Assembly (NCBI GenBank): GCA_963693305.1
Contig: OY855903.1
Span: 28,565,955 to 28,629,954, forward strand
DNA from: Meandrina meandrites
Taxonomy: Eukaryota > Cnidaria > Anthozoa > Scleractinia > Meandrinidae
Direction: 5' to 3'
DNA length: 64,000 bases
In this document: positions 28,001 through 36,489 of the stretch, one piece after another
Position numbering within the stretch: position 1 is the first letter of the stretch
Layout of the letters: each line of letters opens with the position of its first letter
The notes under the pieces: generated by a model
Database searches by the model: none
The model's input: only the letters and a program-made list of their open reading frames with translations
What the model was told of the DNA's origin: nothing
Translations under genes and position numbers: made by a program

Positions 28001-28060
28001 GCAACATACACAGTGTTCAACTCCTGTGGGGGGATGAGCCTGCTTATAAATCGCATACAT
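1051..28060 (-). CDS. CPSF1: CPSF1, cleavage and polyadenylation specificity factor subunit 1 (3' end off-window)
   Basis: Large scaffold of the nuclear complex that recognises AAUAAA and positions pre-mRNA 3'-end cleavage. I joined 33 exons with GT/AG borders and continuous phase (3,309 nt, 1,103 residues; human CPSF1 has about 1,440). Exons, 5' to 3' on the minus strand: 27917-28060, 24388-24427, 23700-23833, 23350-23433, 21702-21859, 20343-20492, 19688-19827, 19076-19186, 18475-18568, 17071-17158, 16396-16486, 15695-15723, 15037-15094, 14143-14216, 13295-13363, 13111-13116, 12763-12843, 12196-12276, 11624-11677, 11001-11108, 10705-10738, 9933-10105, 8611-8732, 8121-8219, 6885-7067, 5557-5740, 5096-5168, 4958-5016, 3761-3913, 3237-3353, 2416-2506, 1804-1888, 1051-1192. 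Diagnostic stretches: [93 protein letters not shown]. Basic [10 protein letters not shown] (exon 13) and REKKSKQQK (exon 27) could be nuclear localisation signals. The last exon ends in phase 0 at a GTGAGT donor, so the C-terminal CPSF_A region continues to the left. Confidence 0.97.
1711..1732. repeat. Poly-G tract (about 22 G)
   Basis: Uninterrupted G run in a CPSF1 intron, about 70 bp from an exon. Similar G/C runs lie near 18857, 19961, 27290, 30671 and 49692; exact lengths in the assembly are doubtful. Confidence 0.85.
4083..4253. mobile_element. MITE with TGTGCGGTTCC / GGAACCACACA ends (copy 1)
   Basis: 171 bp with inverted ends: TGTGCGGTTCCAAAAAATAT on the left, and a right end ending ..ATATTTCTTGGAACCACACA. 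The interior is G/C-tract rich. It sits inside a degenerate 'acaaaacccagattggact' tandem array that continues on both sides. A related copy lies at 50051-50246. Confidence 0.75.
4482..4800 (-). mobile_element. Three-copy MITE family, copy 1 (inverted)
   Basis: Carries the motifs CCCTAATATGGTAAAATGGC and 'gcaatgagcaaaatg', in reverse orientation to the copies at 5930 and 58520. Lies in a CPSF1 intron, beginning about 160 bp from exon 4958-5016. Confidence 0.75.
5930..6200 (+). mobile_element. Three-copy MITE family, copy 2
   Basis: Starts TTATTGTTCCACTATTGCGC and runs through GCCATTTTACCATATTAGGG to a degenerate 'ttaaaccatcgaataaggtg' end. Located in a CPSF1 intron. Best aligned with 58520-58815. 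Confidence 0.75.
7157..7445 (-). mobile_element. tRNA-derived SINE, copy 1
   Basis: Shares its 5' tRNA-like head and a body ('ccctggatgggatgctagtc' on plus) with three other copies. Located in a CPSF1 intron. Diverged in both promoter boxes. Confidence 0.85.
8945..9360. repeat. Foldback element with tandem-repeat arms
   Basis: The left arm holds four or five copies of 'gagttcgagttagaaatttc'. The right arm (about 9296-9357) holds the reverse complement ('aactcaaactcgaaatttct'). The loop holds about four copies of a roughly 29-bp unit built on 'ctaaccgcaagcaaatcaga' (9204-9297). CPSF1 intron. Confidence 0.8.
9505..9734 (-). mobile_element. tRNA-derived SINE, copy 2 (internally deleted)
   Basis: Same family as 7157-7445. 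It lacks the segment holding the 'gagaggcac..cttgccc' block, which shortens it. CPSF1 intron. Confidence 0.8.
10255..10507 (-). mobile_element. tRNA-derived SINE, copy 3 (3' truncated)
   Basis: Same family. The 'ggcccatcaggccggagc' end is missing. Lies about 150 bp from CPSF1 exon 9933-10105. Confidence 0.8.
13111..13116 (-). other. CPSF1: 6-nt microexon of CPSF1 (exon 16)
   Basis: On the minus strand GAAGAG lies between ..CAACAG and GTGTGT.. and encodes two residues, EE. The upstream exon ends in frame with ..PAFLS at a GTGAGT donor. The downstream exon starts in frame with [10 protein letters not shown] after ..TTGATAG. Including the microexon gives PAFLSEEF, the same as the vertebrate CPSF1 stretch as I recall it; skipping it gives PAFLSF, also in frame. 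Confidence 0.8.
14771..14894 (+). mobile_element. Truncated copy of the 46035-46263 MITE
   Basis: Shares 'cctaaaacacttttcttcgc', 'gattccctctgtttctcgca' and the CGCACTTCGCTATT end with the full element at 46035-46263. The left terminal repeat is absent. CPSF1 intron. Confidence 0.65.
21128..21297. mobile_element. 170-bp MITE with long inverted repeats (copy 1)
   Basis: Arms begin TATATGTTGTGGTCTAAATT and contain TTTTTCAAACCAGTTTGATT, mirrored at the right end. A sister copy lies at 59135-59308. CPSF1 intron. Confidence 0.85.
22332..22936. mobile_element. TTAA-flanked TIR element, 605 bp
   Basis: Ends GGTGATTCCACTGAA and TTCAGTGGAATCACC are flanked on both sides by TTAA (22328-22331, 22937-22940), the target duplication of Kolobok and piggyBac elements. 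The interior has a direct repeat of GTGACCCCCATTTTTTA (about 22489 and 22832). No coding frame, so non-autonomous. Located in a CPSF1 intron. Confidence 0.85.
24531..24646. repeat. Imperfect tandem duplication
   Basis: Two adjacent copies of a 60-75-bp unit starting 'ccatatacagatatatctat' and ending 'tgatatctcacaat'. CPSF1 intron 1. Confidence 0.6.
24690..27097. mobile_element. PIF/Harbinger-like foldback transposon, 2.4 kb, in CPSF1 intron 1
   Basis: Terminal repeats GGGTGTGTTTCTTTGGGA and TCCCAAAGAAATGCACCC are flanked by TTA on both sides (24687-24689, 27098-27100). TTA target sites and GGG(T)GT..T ends are typical of PIF/Harbinger and Tourist-like elements. Inside lies a large inverted repeat: about 24774-25265 pairs with about 25955-26443, around a loop of about 690 bp. 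Frames inside both arms are mirror images and match no transposase I recognise, so it appears non-autonomous. Confidence 0.85.
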
Positions 28061-28384
28061 CTTTCACGTTTCGCTGAAGAAGTCTCCTCCTTTGTGCTTT
28101 CAGCTCAAATGATGCATGTGTTTAGCAGTAAACGGGATTGTCAAATTAAATCCTTTTACTCGATTCCGCCATTTTCCCTTACTCCGCGTGTAGCAAGAAG
28201 CCAGGCCTGCTGCTTTGGAACCAGGCCTTAAAAGTGTGCGAGCATTCCATCACAGGTAAACGACCTGAAACTAGCGTCATTTCCATGGCAACATCCTCTC
28301 CATTGTAAACAAGCTGCATCAAGTCGAGCGCTGAAGAACTTTGACAAAACTTTCTGTAACTTCGCCGGCAATTCAAGCATTAAC
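28061..28384. promoter_or_regulatory. CPSF1 upstream region, possibly bidirectional
   Basis: This stretch separates the CPSF1 start codon (minus strand, 28060) from the first ATG of a possible plus-strand gene at 28385. No TATA box or other defined element was recognised. The bidirectional role is inference from the divergent layout and is only as good as the plus-strand gene call. Confidence 0.35.
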
Positions 28385-29035
28385 ATGAATGTAGAATCCT
28401 GGTGCACCGTGGAACTCAATTCCAAGCAAGACTGGTTGCGAGCAAACAGGAAACACAATCCAAGCTCATTTGCAAGTTCCGTGTTCAAAGGCGATTCCAA
28501 CCAACATCACGTAAGCCGGTTAGACTTCAAAAGCACTCCTGAAAAACACAGGGAAAGAAGGCACTTTCCTGATAAAGGTAAAACGACCAGTTATGCCTGT
28601 AATGCACAAAGTTCGCTTAAATTGTGTTTCCTTTATACATGTAAGGCTTTCCCGACCCGCTAGCTAAACATTATGGCAGACATTGCCATTTCTTTGAGCT
28701 TCGAGTTAGCGTTGTTTGCCATTTAATTTGCAATGTTTAGTTTGTAAATTGTTTATAGCTTAAGGTAAACATAGGTGGTAAACCTAATGAAAAATAAGTG
28801 TCTTCAAATTGTGTATTTTGATACTCCTTCTTTCGGCTCTTCTTCAAACCTTTTCCTCCCTTATATATTGAGACGAAAACTGGCTTGAGACTAACAACCC
28901 TTTTGGTTAATTTAACCTCCCTCCAGGCTCTTATCCAATCATTTTTATGATGCTGCTCTGTTCTGCGTCAATTTATGTTACCTCATATACGGTTTTTAAA
29001 ATTATTTTTCAGATCGCACCCAGCTCAAGTGATGG
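28385..29035 (+). CDS. Candidate small two-exon gene, unknown product
   Basis: Not recognised. Exon 1 would run from ATG 28385 to about 28577 (..HFPDK) at a GTAAAA donor. A possible second exon starts after ..TTTTTCAG near 29011 and reaches a stop within about eight codons, giving about 70 residues in all. The predicted protein is hydrophilic, rich in Lys, Arg, Ser and His, with no signal peptide or membrane segment. It lies head-to-head with CPSF1 about 325 bp away, as expected for a divergent partner. It could equally be 5' flank that happens to be open, because there is no family match and the polyadenylation signal is unclear. Confidence 0.3.
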
Positions 29036-29266
29036 ACAAAATATTGACAAATCAACAAAAAAAGATATGAGGAGGAACGGCACTGTCCAAACATACTGAG
29101 CTAATGACTTCTGCAATTTGTATTTATTTATTACAAAGAAGATTGTGTTTGACGAGACTCATGGTTGGAAAATTTAGATAGAAATGTTTTGTAATCAAAA
29201 TGAAAATATAGGTTTTACTTATGTGAAGGCTGTTCTCTGCATTTTGTGCCAAACCTAGTTACTATA

Positions 29267-29468
29267 GAGGCCCTGCCAGGGTAAATTCCGACAAGCGACA
29301 TGGGCCAAAAAGTAGCGACAGCGCTCAAACAAAATAGCGACAAACGACTGACGAAGCCAAATGTATGTCGCTAAATTTCCGACAGCGTTGTGTAGCCTTG
29401 ACAAAACGCCAACACAAGACATTTTAAAATTCCGACAAACGACCTGGGACACCCCCTGGCAGGGCCTC
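29267..29468. mobile_element. 202-bp MITE with 6-bp target duplication (copy 1)
   Basis: Inverted ends GAGGCCCTGCCAGGG / CCCTGGCAGGGCCTC, flanked by ACTATA on both sides (29261-29266, 29469-29474). The interior repeats a 'cgacaaacgac' motif. An opposite-oriented copy is at 60075-60277. Confidence 0.9.
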
Positions 29469-30447
29469 ACTATAACAAAATGGTGTATAACCCATACTTT
29501 CCCATACAGACAAACCATACAGTATGATTTGTAGCTTAAGGTGGCTGAACACATTTTTTGATACCTTTTTAAATTTTTTCTAAAGCTGTTGTTCCCTAGG
29601 TCTCCAAAATAGGCAAATATACCTAAGTTAAAAGGAGACCTATCCTTCCGTAATTTGTTATTTTAGTTGACATGTGCATTATTGCCAAGGTAACATGACT
29701 GGATCGAAACATGACTTTAAAATTTGGTTTTACATATAATTTTGCAGAAAATTTAGTCTAGCCACTTCAACTGCCAACTTTTATAAAATTCTAACAAGTG
29801 GTTCTTGAGAAATATATGCATTTCCGAGAAAGCCGCTAAAGCATGGACAATCTCAATTTTTTGACAAACTACACATGTGCTGCATTTAACTGGGTTCTCA
29901 AGATTAAGGAGAAAAATCTTGCAAAATTTCTACATTCTTTCCATCTTGACTTTTTCTGATGTTTCATTTTAATAAATGACAAAAAGCTTTGAAACACCAT
30001 GCCATTTTAAAAAGAAATCTACTGACATATATAGAACTGGCAAAGAAAAAATAAATCATTGCTCTATCATTGTTCTTATTTGCTCCATTGGCCTCACTAC
30101 CTTGCCTAAATGCTACCATGCCTTGCACGCCTTGCTGCCTCACACATTTGTAAGGTTCACTCTGTGTCACATTTGAACAGCTCCCACAAGTCCCTGTTAG
30201 CTGTTCAGCGGTTTAAGAGCATCTGACCAGTGTACATATATTTTAAAAAAGTTGTTTCTTGAAAAGTGCTCAGATCTTATATATAGTTTTTGCAAGACAG
30301 TATATTTTGGGAATAACCCTTTCATCAGTCTCAAAGTTGGAGCACACTAACTTTAATTTGCAACTGATTGAGGAGTTATTCATGAAACCTTTCGCAAAAA
30401 CTTTTTATAATACTACAGCAAAAAGTGCTAAACAGTCTTCACAGCAC

Positions 30448-30714
30448 CAGAGGTAGATCCAGGGGAGGGGTTGAGGGGATTGCAACCCCCCACCCCACCC
30501 CACCCCCCCTTTGAGCAGCATTTTTTTTTTGTAATTTTGTTTGTTTCTTCCAATAAATAAGAATATAAATAGGATAAATTCCAGATTTTATTTAAGAGCT
30601 CGTGCCAGAGGCACGGGGCCGTAACTCACCTTCCACACCATTGCCGTTAAAGGTTACTACAATAGTGTACCCCCCCCCCCCCCCCAACTTCAAAAATTCC
30701 TGGATCCGCCCCTG
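30448..30714. mobile_element. 267-bp TIR element with CAG..CTG ends
   Basis: Ends CAGAGGTAGATCCAGG and CCTGGATCCGCCCCTG with AGCAC on both sides (30443-30447, 30715-30719). The interior is C-tract and T-tract rich. The ends look hAT-like, but a 5-bp duplication is not the usual 8 bp. Confidence 0.7.
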
Positions 30715-30884
30715 AGCACCCATGCATTTATTATTTATGATTTGACCAGTGCATGGGCACATCATAGGTTGAATAATTTCCAAAATTGTGCAAACTGTTA
30801 TAGGTTAAATCCACTGCAAAAACCGTGTACGATCATAACTTGCTCTACGTTGGATCAAGGTAGATCGCGACCAGTCAAAATAAA

Positions 30885-31290
30885 AAAAATATATAGAAAT
30901 ACTGCAAGGACTGGTCAGACAACGTGAAAAGGCGTAAATACAATATTTCGGCTGGCCAACACCAGCCTTCTTACATGGTCTTTATATAATAAGCCAGAAC
31001 ACACTGGAGCCTGCAGGTCTTAACAGAAAAGACGAAATGTAATCTACCAGCTTTTTCCTTATTTCTATTACACTGTATTTCCGTTTTTGTTTCATTATTA
31101 TCTTTCTATATCTATATTTTTACACATCATGTAGCCATATCATGTTATTTCCGGCTTATTATATAAAGACCATGTAAACTCGCGTTTCATTCAATAAACC
31201 TGAAGAAGGCTAGCGCCGGTGTTGGCCAGCCGAAATATTGTATTTACGTCTTTCACGTTGTTTGACCAGTCCTTGCAGTATTTCTATATT
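30885..31290. repeat. Foldback element, arms about 120 bp
   Basis: The left arm (ATATAGAAATACTGCAAGGA.., 'caatatttcggctggccaac') is the reverse complement of the right arm (31155-31290). The AT-rich spacer is about 150 bp. No coding potential. Confidence 0.85.
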
Positions 31291-31562
31291 TTGTTCTTTT
31301 ACTTACATTTTGTTTAAAATGGTGCCTACTAAATATCGATGTATTTTTGCCCAGCCAAAGACTATGCAAAGGAAGTAGATGTTACGAAGGGCTATTAAAA
31401 TCCAAAAAGACAATTGGGGGTAGCCGCGCAAATTTTCGAGATAATTTAGGTTTGAAATCTTGAAAAAAGTGCTGAAGTGGCATTTTCACAAAAGTAAAAG
31501 GGAATAAAATTTCCTTACAAATTCCCTTTGAATTTGGTCTTTCATAAACAAAATCACCTTAA

Positions 31563-32500
31563 ATATAACGATCTTAAAAATAACTAACAAATGCTACCTT
31601 TGAAACTGCATGATCCACGTTTTCAGTAACAATATGATTGCATTTGAGGCATTGACTCTAAAAGCTCTCACTTTCACGGCAGAAAAACACAGCCTAGACA
31701 ATTTTTTCACTAAATGGCAAGTTAATCATGTGTTCTATAGAATTGCCACTTCCATTTTGTAAAATAAAAAGTAGAGGTCACCACGCGTTTTTAAAAGTTA
31801 TACGAGTTGTTTTCAAGTTCTGTGGAATGTGGAATCGCTTTTGGGGGCATTTTCCTATCCTCTCCCTAGCGAGTTAAACATCTACGTCCGGCACAATTTT
31901 TCACGCGTGCACAGTTTTCGGGTATCGTTTGATCGATAAGCGTTTTGTTTCAGGCTGTGAAATGTCAGTCATTTTTATCGATAACGTTTAGTGATTGCTG
32001 ATATGTTGCTTTTTCCCTGTTCCTGGTTGTCTCGTGTCGTCGTTGTCATGACGACACGAGAATATGCGAGGGGGAGAAGGTGCATTCCAAGGTGCATTCC
32101 ATGCGCGTTTGCTTTGTGAGGCCGCGGAATTTTCCCGCCATGTCAATATTTTTCCCGCCATGTCAAGATTTGCTTTGTGAGGCCGCCGGATTTTGTGCTC
32201 GCGTGCGCGCGTTGTGAAAGAACAAACAATTTTTATTTATAAGTAGGAGTTCAAAAATATTGCTGCATTGAAAATTTTTTGCTTTTATGCTGGTTCATTG
32301 TAATCGTTTGTCGGTTGGGAGTGTTCATTGTAAATGGCTTTTTAGTTGAATGGAATTGAACTTTAATTTAAGGGAAAATCACGGCGAAGAATGTAAAGCA
32401 GTGAAAGAGATGTATTAAATTTGAGCAGTTTTATTAGATGAAATTTTTGTACATTTTTTAAATGGAATAATTGAGACAATTAGGAAAGAGTGTTTGATTT
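31563..32500. other. Intergenic, no gene seen
   Basis: No coding frame with a family match. A short duplication ('tttgctttgtgaggccgc') occurs at about 32108 and 32167, with 'aaggtgcattcc' repeated near 32080. It may be the left flank or terminal part of the adjoining Harbinger remnant. Confidence 0.5.
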
Positions 32501-32520
32501 ATGAACTTGCAGCGAACGCA

Positions 32521-32815
32521 AATTCTTAGTGGTCCAACAGGCAATATAAATGGAACAGAAATAAGGCCCCTTTTAGCTGTCGACAGTGCCTATTCACTAA
32601 CGAACTGGCTAGTGAAACCCTAGCCGGACAGAGGACGCCTGACTCAGGAGCAGAGAAAGTTTAAAACCTAAAGTTGGGTGCGCTACGATCTGTAGTGGAA
32701 CAAGCATTTGGCAAGTTGAAAGTTCGTTGGAGAATTGCGTTGAAAAAGGTTGGACAAAAAACGAGCATCCTAAAAAAGACTATGATTGCTACGTGAGTTT
32801 TGCACAACAATTGTA
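32521..32815 (+). pseudogene. PIF/Harbinger transposase, C-terminal remnant
   Basis: Translation in shifting frames gives LLAVDSAYSLTNWLVKP, RLTQEQRKF, RSVVEQAFGKLKVRWRIALK and VLHNNC. This is the order found in the C-terminal part of HARBI1-like DDE nucleases (..DSAYPLxxWL.., ..VVExAFGxLKxRWRxL.., ..LHNxC). In-frame stops and at least one frameshift show that it is dead. It converges on the Myb-like remnant, the usual two-gene layout of Harbinger transposons. Confidence 0.8.
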
Positions 32816-33410
32816 TGTATCGTTTCAATAACAGAAGATAAACGATTAGATAAAGACAATTATTTTGATGCTAAATCTTTAAAAATGTCAACTATGGCGT
32901 TTGTTTGTTCCATTTGCCTGCTCTGGGCATCACGGAACATTTCAGCTGATCGTTCAAATCTTGCGTTGTCCTGTTCCATACTCTTTTCACACATTTCAAT
33001 AAAAGAACTCTGCATGCCAGTCTGGAGTCGTACTTTCTCCCCTTTCTTTACTCCGGATGTTGAAATAGAGGAAGCCTTCTTTAATTTTCTGAATTCCATC
33101 TTCTCCAGTCGAGCGAGATCGCTGCTTGAACTCGTACTCTAGATTCTGCTGCCGTTTCTTCACCTGCTGTAGCATTCTCTGGCTTTCTGGACACCTTTCT
33201 TTATACGAAGAATAGATATCGTTCCACATTTTGATTTTTTTCTTTGTGAAACTCCCCACAGCTTACTGAATTTGGGGGCCCACGCTTCAAGAAGTTCGTG
33301 CGTTTCTTTCTCATTCCTGTCAGCAGACTTAACGCGAGGTTTTTTCGTTTTGTGTTTGCCGTAGCAAGTACTTCGACATCACTTGCAACTGAAGACTGAG
33401 GCGATGACAT
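32816..33410 (-). pseudogene. Myb/SANT-like DNA-binding protein of a Harbinger element, frameshifted
   Basis: Three overlapping minus-strand frames share one protein. It starts MSSPQSSVASDVEVLATANT, continues through a FLKxW..KLWG-like block disrupted near 33250, then KKIKMWNDIYSSYKER, then a coiled segment (QVKKRQQNLEYEFK), and ends with RDAQSRQMEQTNAIVDIFKD. Harbinger elements carry a Myb-like accessory protein needed for transposition; its position beside the transposase remnant supports the call. It needs at least two frame changes, so it is non-functional. Confidence 0.7.
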
Positions 33411-33479
33411 GCTTCTTCCCAGTAGAATTGGTGATCATCGAGAAATGTTTATCAGTACGCTGAGATAATATTATTATAT

Positions 33480-33711
<232 letters not shown>

Positions 33712-33781
33712 AAGTCGGCTGCATTAGGGGGCTAAAAAAAGCCTTAGGCTTGACTTATCTTACAAACATCTCAAAAGTTAA

Positions 33782-36132
33782 AGGGCAACTCTTGACTAGA
33801 AAACTATATTTCAGTAAAAGCTTCCGAATGTTTCCAAAATTACACAGGAAGCAAAAAATTTGAATTCAGAAGCTTTTTTACCGGTTAATTTTAACGTAAA
33901 ACTTCGTATTTTACCGCTTTTGTGACATTTCGCCATGAATGCTTCGATTATGATCACGAGATGTGATACGTAACAGGTGTGGAACCGCAACAAGTCACGA
34001 ACATGGCTGACTCAAATTCTTCCAGTGAGAGCTCAACTTCTGCTAGCGACTCCACTGATTTTTAGAGAGCTATAGGAGGGGATATGTCACGGGATGATTA
34101 AGAACTCTCTATGGTATTTCAACCCTGGCGTTTTGAGCCTCCAGGGAAAAACAGCGAGACAGAGAAAGGGAGTAAAATATCGAACCTCCTCACCGCCGGC
34201 GGCGACAAATGGTGAGTGAATTGAAGTCCTAAATGTACAGTTTCTTTCTCTATTACCTCGGCCAGTTGTTTGTGAGCTAAGTCAAACCTGAAAAGCCTTG
34301 TTATTATTTGCATGTACGCGAGAAGCTTAATTAAACATGCTTTTATACAACCAAACTGTTTGCTGCATTTTGTTGTTTATATTCGGTCTTCAAATATTTT
34401 TGCTCATGTTTATCACAGTTATCACAATAGTATAGGTTTTGAGCTTCAGCCAAATGTACGCTATCTATCTTGTGCGTTTGAAAGCTTGCAAATACAGAAA
34501 CGCAAGTTAAATTCTTTGTCTCCTTTGTGTTACCGATTTTTCTAAATTCTGCTCGAAAACGAAGAATTCTGCCGGCGAAATGCCAGCTACCGAAACTAAA
34601 CTATAATGCTCGAAATTCTGCGGCAGATTTTATCTAGAACATACTCAGGCTTGCTGTTAAATGTGGATAAAACTCTGCTGGGTCTCTTCACTCCTTTTGT
34701 TGGGAGAAGGGAGTTTGCGCTTTCTGTAGTTGAAACAACTTGCCTCGAGGAAACTTTGTTCAAGGTTGTTCCTGCATGCTTGTATGCGTAAAACTGTAGA
34801 ATGATTTTGTTAACTGATTACTGCCACCGGGACTATTACACGACCCTGCAGTGCGTGATTTTATATTTATCGGTATAATTAAGTTGTCATGTTTTTATTT
34901 TGCAATTTCTTATCTTTTTGCGAAAAGCACCCCCACGAAAATCGAGAATTGTGCTGTGTTTGGCTCCTTATTACTTTCGCGTTTGCTTGCGTTTTAATTC
35001 ATGGTTTGCATTTGAAATGGTCGTTGCGCTCTTCGTGTCTTACAACTTTTGGCATGTTTTCCTTTAGTTATCTCGTCAACTGACATCTGCTCGAATCTGC
35101 ACACGAAACACGCTTTCATGACACGCTTTCATACCCGGGTTTCATGCTACACCCCAGGTTGCCTAATTTACAACAATTGTTTCTCAAAAGGAATCACAGA
35201 ATAAGTACTTCACGCAACACTTCTTCTCTTAGTTATCCGGATATTGTTTTATATTTGATTCCCCATTTCTTCGCATAATTTTATATCCCGCGAGAGCGCC
35301 TCTGCTAGCGCGCGGGGTAGTGGCTTCTTATTGCGCAGTACTGACCTCCACGCAAATCACACGCGCCTTTCGAAGGCATATACTTCAAAGAAACACTACA
35401 TTTGCTGGTGGGAATTGCATTCTATTTTGCCAATTAACAGCAGGAGAAATCTGAGGGTGGCTACAAATTTCTCAACAACAGAATCAAAATATATCGGTCT
35501 GTTTCCGAACACGTGGATTTCGCTTACATAGAGGACATATAGAGGCTCAGTATTCCTGCTCATAAATGAAGAGATTTCTGACAAATTATGGGAGTCAGCA
35601 CTCGCAGACCCTTTTGAAGTTACTATCTACTCCAGACAAAAGGCATCTTTATCACGATACGGTGTAAGAGAGGATGCATCGTATTATAAAGCTATGTACA
35701 TTTGCTGACCTTAGAAGGCCGATCAATCTGACGGATTTGTTTCGTTTCACAAATACATGATTTACTCTTTTTAAGTTTATTTCCTTTCATATTTAAGCAC
35801 TGAAGCACTACCTTTTTTTTATCTTGGACATCATTGAACAGCATAGGGTCTTTCTCTCCTTGTCATTCTCATTTATGAAGAGAAGCTTGGCGTGTTTTCC
35901 TCTTATCAGAAGTAAAAGCAAATCTGCCTTCCACACCTGTGACGTAGCATCACGTGACGCACCAAAATCCGAACGTTTTCAAAATGGCCGCCAAATTGGC
36001 GTAAAAGAAAATTCGTAGTAAATTGATTTTGGCCGATATCTAAAAAATTTTACCTTCTAACGATTCCTATTGCTATAAACAACTTATAGAAAAAATATAA
36101 AAAATCGGGATAAATTTCCCAAGAGTTGCCCT
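33782..36132. mobile_element. TTAA-flanked TIR element, 2.35 kb (Kolobok/piggyBac type)
   Basis: Ends AGGGCAACTCTTG and CAAGAGTTGCCCT are each flanked by TTAA (33778-33781, 36133-36136). The interior is mostly non-coding. One short plus-strand frame near 34003 reads MADSNSSSESSTSASDSTDF then stops; in the same frame after two stops comes VFQPWRFEPPGKN and a GTGAGT donor at about 34214. No transposase was recognised. Confidence 0.8.
34003..34213 (+). pseudogene. Broken first-exon-like frame inside the TTAA element
   Basis: The acidic, Ser-rich start MADSNSSSESSTSASDSTDF is followed in the same frame, after stop codons, by a PWRFEP motif and a GTGAGT donor. A Ser/Asp-rich start followed by a (F/Y)RFEP motif recalls cnidarian proteins with a P2X7-like cytoplasmic domain. 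That link is from memory, and the cysteine-rich core that would prove it was not found. Confidence 0.25.
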
Positions 36133-36485
36133 TTAACAAGGTCAAAGACAGACCTCACGCTAAGAAACCCAGATAAGAAGATGTGGTGATATTCGGCCGG
36201 GATGGGAGCTGAAAACAGGCGCGGTAAGCGGGAATTTCAAGAAAGAGCCGGAGCAGGATTTTGTGTTTTTATGCAGTCGCGATGCGAGAATCTTTACGGA
36301 AAGTTTTTTCGTAACTGCATAAAATGTAATTAACAAAATTTGACTGGAACAAATTGCTTGATCTGTGTAGCGGTGTAGGCTTTCAAGTACGGAATAGGTT
36401 AATAGTGTAGTGTGTCAAATTTATATAGTTGCGGTTACACATCGTCCTTTTAACATGGTAAAAGGGCTCTTTACCTCGGGAAACT
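36133..36485. other. Intergenic, no gene seen
   Basis: AT-rich, without a coding frame or repeat that I could name. Confidence 0.5.
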
Positions 36486-36489
36486 CACA

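Larger units (their letters stand above)
29540..31558. mobile_element. Possible TTAA-flanked element interrupted by two insertions
   Basis: TTAA followed by GGTGGCTGAACAC on the left, and AAAATCACC followed by TTAA on the right. Only GGTG is clearly shared between the ends, so this is weak. The interval contains the element 30448-30714 and the foldback 30885-31290. No gene was recognised. Confidence 0.3.

Noticed and set aside
28228..28500. Minus-strand frame upstream of CPSF1
   Set aside because: It has a 5'-UTR/promoter location, no family match, and overlaps the slightly better plus-strand candidate.
31155..31290. CTGAAGA..CGAAA order in the foldback arm, resembling a hammerhead ribozyme core
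   Set aside because: Stem II has an extra base and a mismatch next to the core, and no sequence before CTGAAGA pairs with the region after the possible cleavage site.
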